Source: WRIS01 sp964345475
GTDB lineage: Bacteria > Actinomycetota > Coriobacteriia > Coriobacteriales > Eggerthellaceae
Reading direction: 5' to 3'
NCBI GenBank assembly: GCA_964345475.1
Contig: CAYFQW010000005.1
Coordinates: forward strand, 1 to 64,000
Length of the DNA: 64,000 bases
Shown piece by piece: positions 62,310 to 64,000 of the stretch. Every line of letters begins with the position of its first letter. Position 1 is the first letter of the stretch. The notes below the pieces were generated by a model. It was given only the letters and a program-made list of their open reading frames with translations, did not search any database and had not been told where the DNA came from. Position numbers and translations under genes: made by a program.

Positions 62310-62362
62310 CTTTGCGTCTATGTATGCAAAGAGGTGCGCGGAAGCCATGATGTCCTCCGCGC
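62310..62362 (-). other. Two hairpins between response regulator and kinase genes
   Basis: GCGCGGA/TCCGCGC (62336-62342 with 62356-62362) and CTTTGC/GCAAAG (62310-62315 with 62326-62331). Read on the minus strand neither has a T-run, so read-through with processing, or a lowered kinase dose, is more likely than full termination. Confidence 0.5.
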
Positions 62363-62378
62363 GTCTGTTTTTGTTACA

Positions 62379-63092
62379 TTATTGCTGAGAAACCTTCGTC
62401 GGATCCTCAAAGCGATACCCAACCCCATGGACAGTATGAAGCCATTTTGGCTTTTTAGGATTGTCACCGATTTTTGCACGGAGGTTCTTAACGTGGCTGT
62501 CTATGGTGCGTTCGTATCCTTCAAAGTCGTAGCCTAAAACTTTCTCTACAAGCTCCATACGCGAATATACACGGCCTGGATAACGTGAGAGAGTGGTAAG
62601 CAGCTTGAACTCGCTGGCGGTAAGATCGATTTCCTCATCATTGACTAAAACCTTGTGCCCAGAAACATCTATGGTCAGTTCGCCGAACTCAAGGACTTCG
62701 CGCTGCGGTTCGGAGTCGGCATGAACTCGACGAAGAAGCGCACGGGCCCTCGCAACAAGCTCGCGTGGGCTAAAGGGCTTTACAAGGTAATCATCAGCCC
62801 CGAGCTCGAGCCCGATGATACGATCCTCCACTTCACCTTTGGCCGTAAGCATGATGATGGGCACATCTGAGTTATCCCTAATGGCGCGGCAAACGCGCTC
62901 TCCAGGGACACGAGGAAGCATCAGATCAAGAATGACTAAATCGAAATGATGTTTAGAAAACTCCTCAAGAGCTTCCTGTCCGTCTCCAACGGCGGTCACC
63001 CAGTAATTTTCGCGTTCGAGATATGCAGTCACAGCATCTCTGATTGCTTTTTCATCTTCTACTAATAAGATACGCCGAGTTTCGTTGCTCAT
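62379..63092 (-). CDS. OmpR/PhoB-family response regulator
   Basis: 237 residues. The receiver domain has acidic ED at 12-13, phospho-acceptor D56 in VILDLMLP, T in LTAKGE and K in LVKPFSP. The C-terminal winged helix runs from about 130 to 228 (EIDLTASEFKLLTTL, RTIDSHVKNLRAKIG, VHGVGYRF). GAGGAG precedes the ATG. It starts the two-component operon. Targets unknown. Confidence 0.93.
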   Translation of the reverse strand: MSNETRRILLVEDEKAIRDAVTAYLERENYWVTAVGDGQEALEEFSKHHFDLVILDLMLPRVPGERVCRAIRDNSDVPIIMLTAKGEVEDRIIGLELGADDYLVKPFSPRELVARARALLRRVHADSEPQREVLEFGELTIDVSGHKVLVNDEEIDLTASEFKLLTTLSRYPGRVYSRMELVEKVLGYDFEGYERTIDSHVKNLRAKIGDNPKKPKWLHTVHGVGYRFEDPTKVSQQ

Positions 63093-63295
63093 GTATTCTC
63101 CTCAGGCTTTGACGTTATTACAAAGTTGCGCCTTGTAGGATACTCTCAGGAATAGCTGAAAACCTCACTACAGATGGAGATATCCTCGATAAGACACCTT
63201 TGGGTTTATTGTAGCAATTAGGTATATTTCCCTTTGATTTGTATGTGAAATGACACAATAAACGTGCAAAGTCCAAAGCGTGAGTGGACTTCTTG

Positions 63296-63363
63296 CACAG
63301 CGGGTTTACATAGATTGTAGGCTCTTTACACAGCGGGTTTACACAAATTGCGTATCCTGTAAA
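63296..63363 (+). repeat. Direct repeats upstream of the Tat-exported gene
   Basis: CACAGCGGGTTTACA occurs at 63296-63310 and 63329-63343 (33 bases apart, about three helical turns), and a shorter inverted copy TGTAAAC lies at 63357-63363. They lie in the 348-base gap between the response regulator and the rightward gene. The second TTTACA with TAAACT 16 bases later could act as a weak promoter. The rest of the gap shows no gene. Confidence 0.6.
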
Positions 63364-63440
63364 CTCAATACATCAATACTTGGAACCAGAAAATATACGA
63401 AAGCCCCGCGGAATATTAGGTCAAAAGATAGAGTTGCAAC

Positions 63441-64000
63441 ATGCAGACTGAGTCGGATAAAGCCCAAACAAACCGCCATATACTTCTCTCTCGACGGCAT
63501 TTTTTATATGGCGCTCTCGGAGCATGTGCGCTGAGCCTCGCCTCCGATGCCCCCGCCTTGGCCTTAGCTGCCTATGCAGACGAAGAGGACTTGGACGTCC
63601 TCGAAGTTCCCGACGACTCAGTTATTACGCAAGAAAACCTCGTCGAAACGACGGACGACTCTATGTTCTCCTTATTGGGAAGTTTTGAACTTCCCTACGG
63701 TACTCTTCTCTGGTCGCAGGAAGAGTCGCTGGCGGCTTGCCTCTTTCCCTCGGAAACTTCAACGCCCCTCACAAGTGCGGGTATCCTCTTTCTTGCTTCA
63801 GGTGAGACCCTTACTTTGCTGGAAGAAGCGCTCGGACAAGATGAACACTTCGACATCTACGATGTACGGGCGTGTTCAGAGGGCCTCATATGGACAGAGG
63901 CCAACATCCTCGCCGGTATCTGGCGCATCTACACAGCCACTTTTGACGGCACAAACCTCGGAAAGGCTTCCCTGGTAGACCAGGGAGATAACGAGTGGGA
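63441..64000 (+). CDS. Tat-exported protein of unknown function, 3' end cut by the window
   Basis: Open from the ATG at 63441 to the window edge (186 complete codons). The N-terminus has a twin-arginine signal (SRRHFLYGALGACALSLAS) and an Ala-rich region ending AAYADEE. The mature part starts with an acidic segment, then alternates short strands (FELPYGTLLWSQEES, TSAGILFLASGETLTLL, GLIWTEANILAGIWRIY), suggesting a beta-propeller-like repeat fold. Not recognised. The ribosome binding site is weak. The repeats just upstream may regulate it, possibly through the divergent response regulator (inference). Confidence 0.7.
   Translation, partial: MQTESDKAQTNRHILLSRRHFLYGALGACALSLASDAPALALAAYADEEDLDVLEVPDDSVITQENLVETTDDSMFSLLGSFELPYGTLLWSQEESLAACLFPSETSTPLTSAGILFLASGETLTLLEEALGQDEHFDIYDVRACSEGLIWTEANILAGIWRIYTATFDGTNLGKASLVDQGDNEW

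Noticed and set aside
63574..63978. Rightward 134-residue frame rich in Arg/Ser
   Set aside because: It lies in another frame inside the Tat-exported gene that starts at 63441, which has a proper signal peptide and stays open to the edge.

Overview
The window looks like a chromosomal piece of a Coriobacteriia, most likely Eggerthellaceae (inference). Pointers are a SipW/TasA-type surface locus, a Tat-exported FAD-dependent reductase of the fumarate reductase/flavocytochrome c family, a menaquinone pathway with a fused MenE-MenC, a zinc-ribbon MscL, frequent GTG/TTG starts, and GC content that looks close to 50% by eye. No tRNA, rRNA, phage, IS or CRISPR was seen. A 100-base run of N (39041-39140) marks an assembly join.

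Layout. 210-7979 (minus): surface-fibre locus with a SipW-type signal peptidase, four SipW-dependent TasA/camelysin-like proteins, a small acidic exported protein, a 991-residue vWA adhesin and a Cna-B protein with an LPXTG-like signal. 8308-11380 (minus): three overlapping genes (alpha/beta hydrolase, condensation/alcohol acetyltransferase-like protein, zinc-ribbon membrane protein). 11444-18450 (minus): glycine cleavage operon gcvT-gcvH-gcvPA-gcvPB with lplA and lpd, behind a tandem glycine riboswitch. 19000-21306: divergent zupT and a purine permease. 21487-26165 (minus): veg, then metG-tatD-flavoprotein-ksgA. 26551-33293 (mostly plus): rhomboid, flippase, OPT transporter and DUF1015, with coaX opposed. 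33388-35880: Spx/ArsC-like gene and htpG behind a CIRCE operator.

35960-41610 (minus): a TetR-controlled ABC exporter (ATPase, a YhgE/Pip-like permease broken by one stop codon and by the assembly gap, and tetR), followed by the FAD-dependent reductase. 42235-43623 (plus): trpB2 behind a tryptophan T-box with a UGG specifier. 43713-44840 (minus): a KamA-family radical SAM gene with a structured leader I could not assign. 45189-53622 (minus): a HAD phosphatase and menF-menD-menH-menB-menEC. 53810-54307 (plus): mscL. 54422-63092 (minus): a two-component system, purC, a small membrane protein, purS-purQ-purL, exodeoxyribonuclease III and an ACT-domain protein. 63441 to the edge: start of a Tat-exported protein.

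How it fits together. The men genes supply menaquinone, the likely electron donor for exported reductases like the one at 35960. The gcv operon groups all glycine cleavage proteins with lipoate ligation and dihydrolipoyl dehydrogenase under glycine control. The T-box and the lone trpB2 suggest indole or serine salvage when tryptophan is short. The best candidates for new biology are the SipW/TasA/vWA locus, the kamA leader RNA, the gcv intercistronic repeat palindromes with a compensatory change, and the long hairpins without U-tracts at most convergent gene ends.
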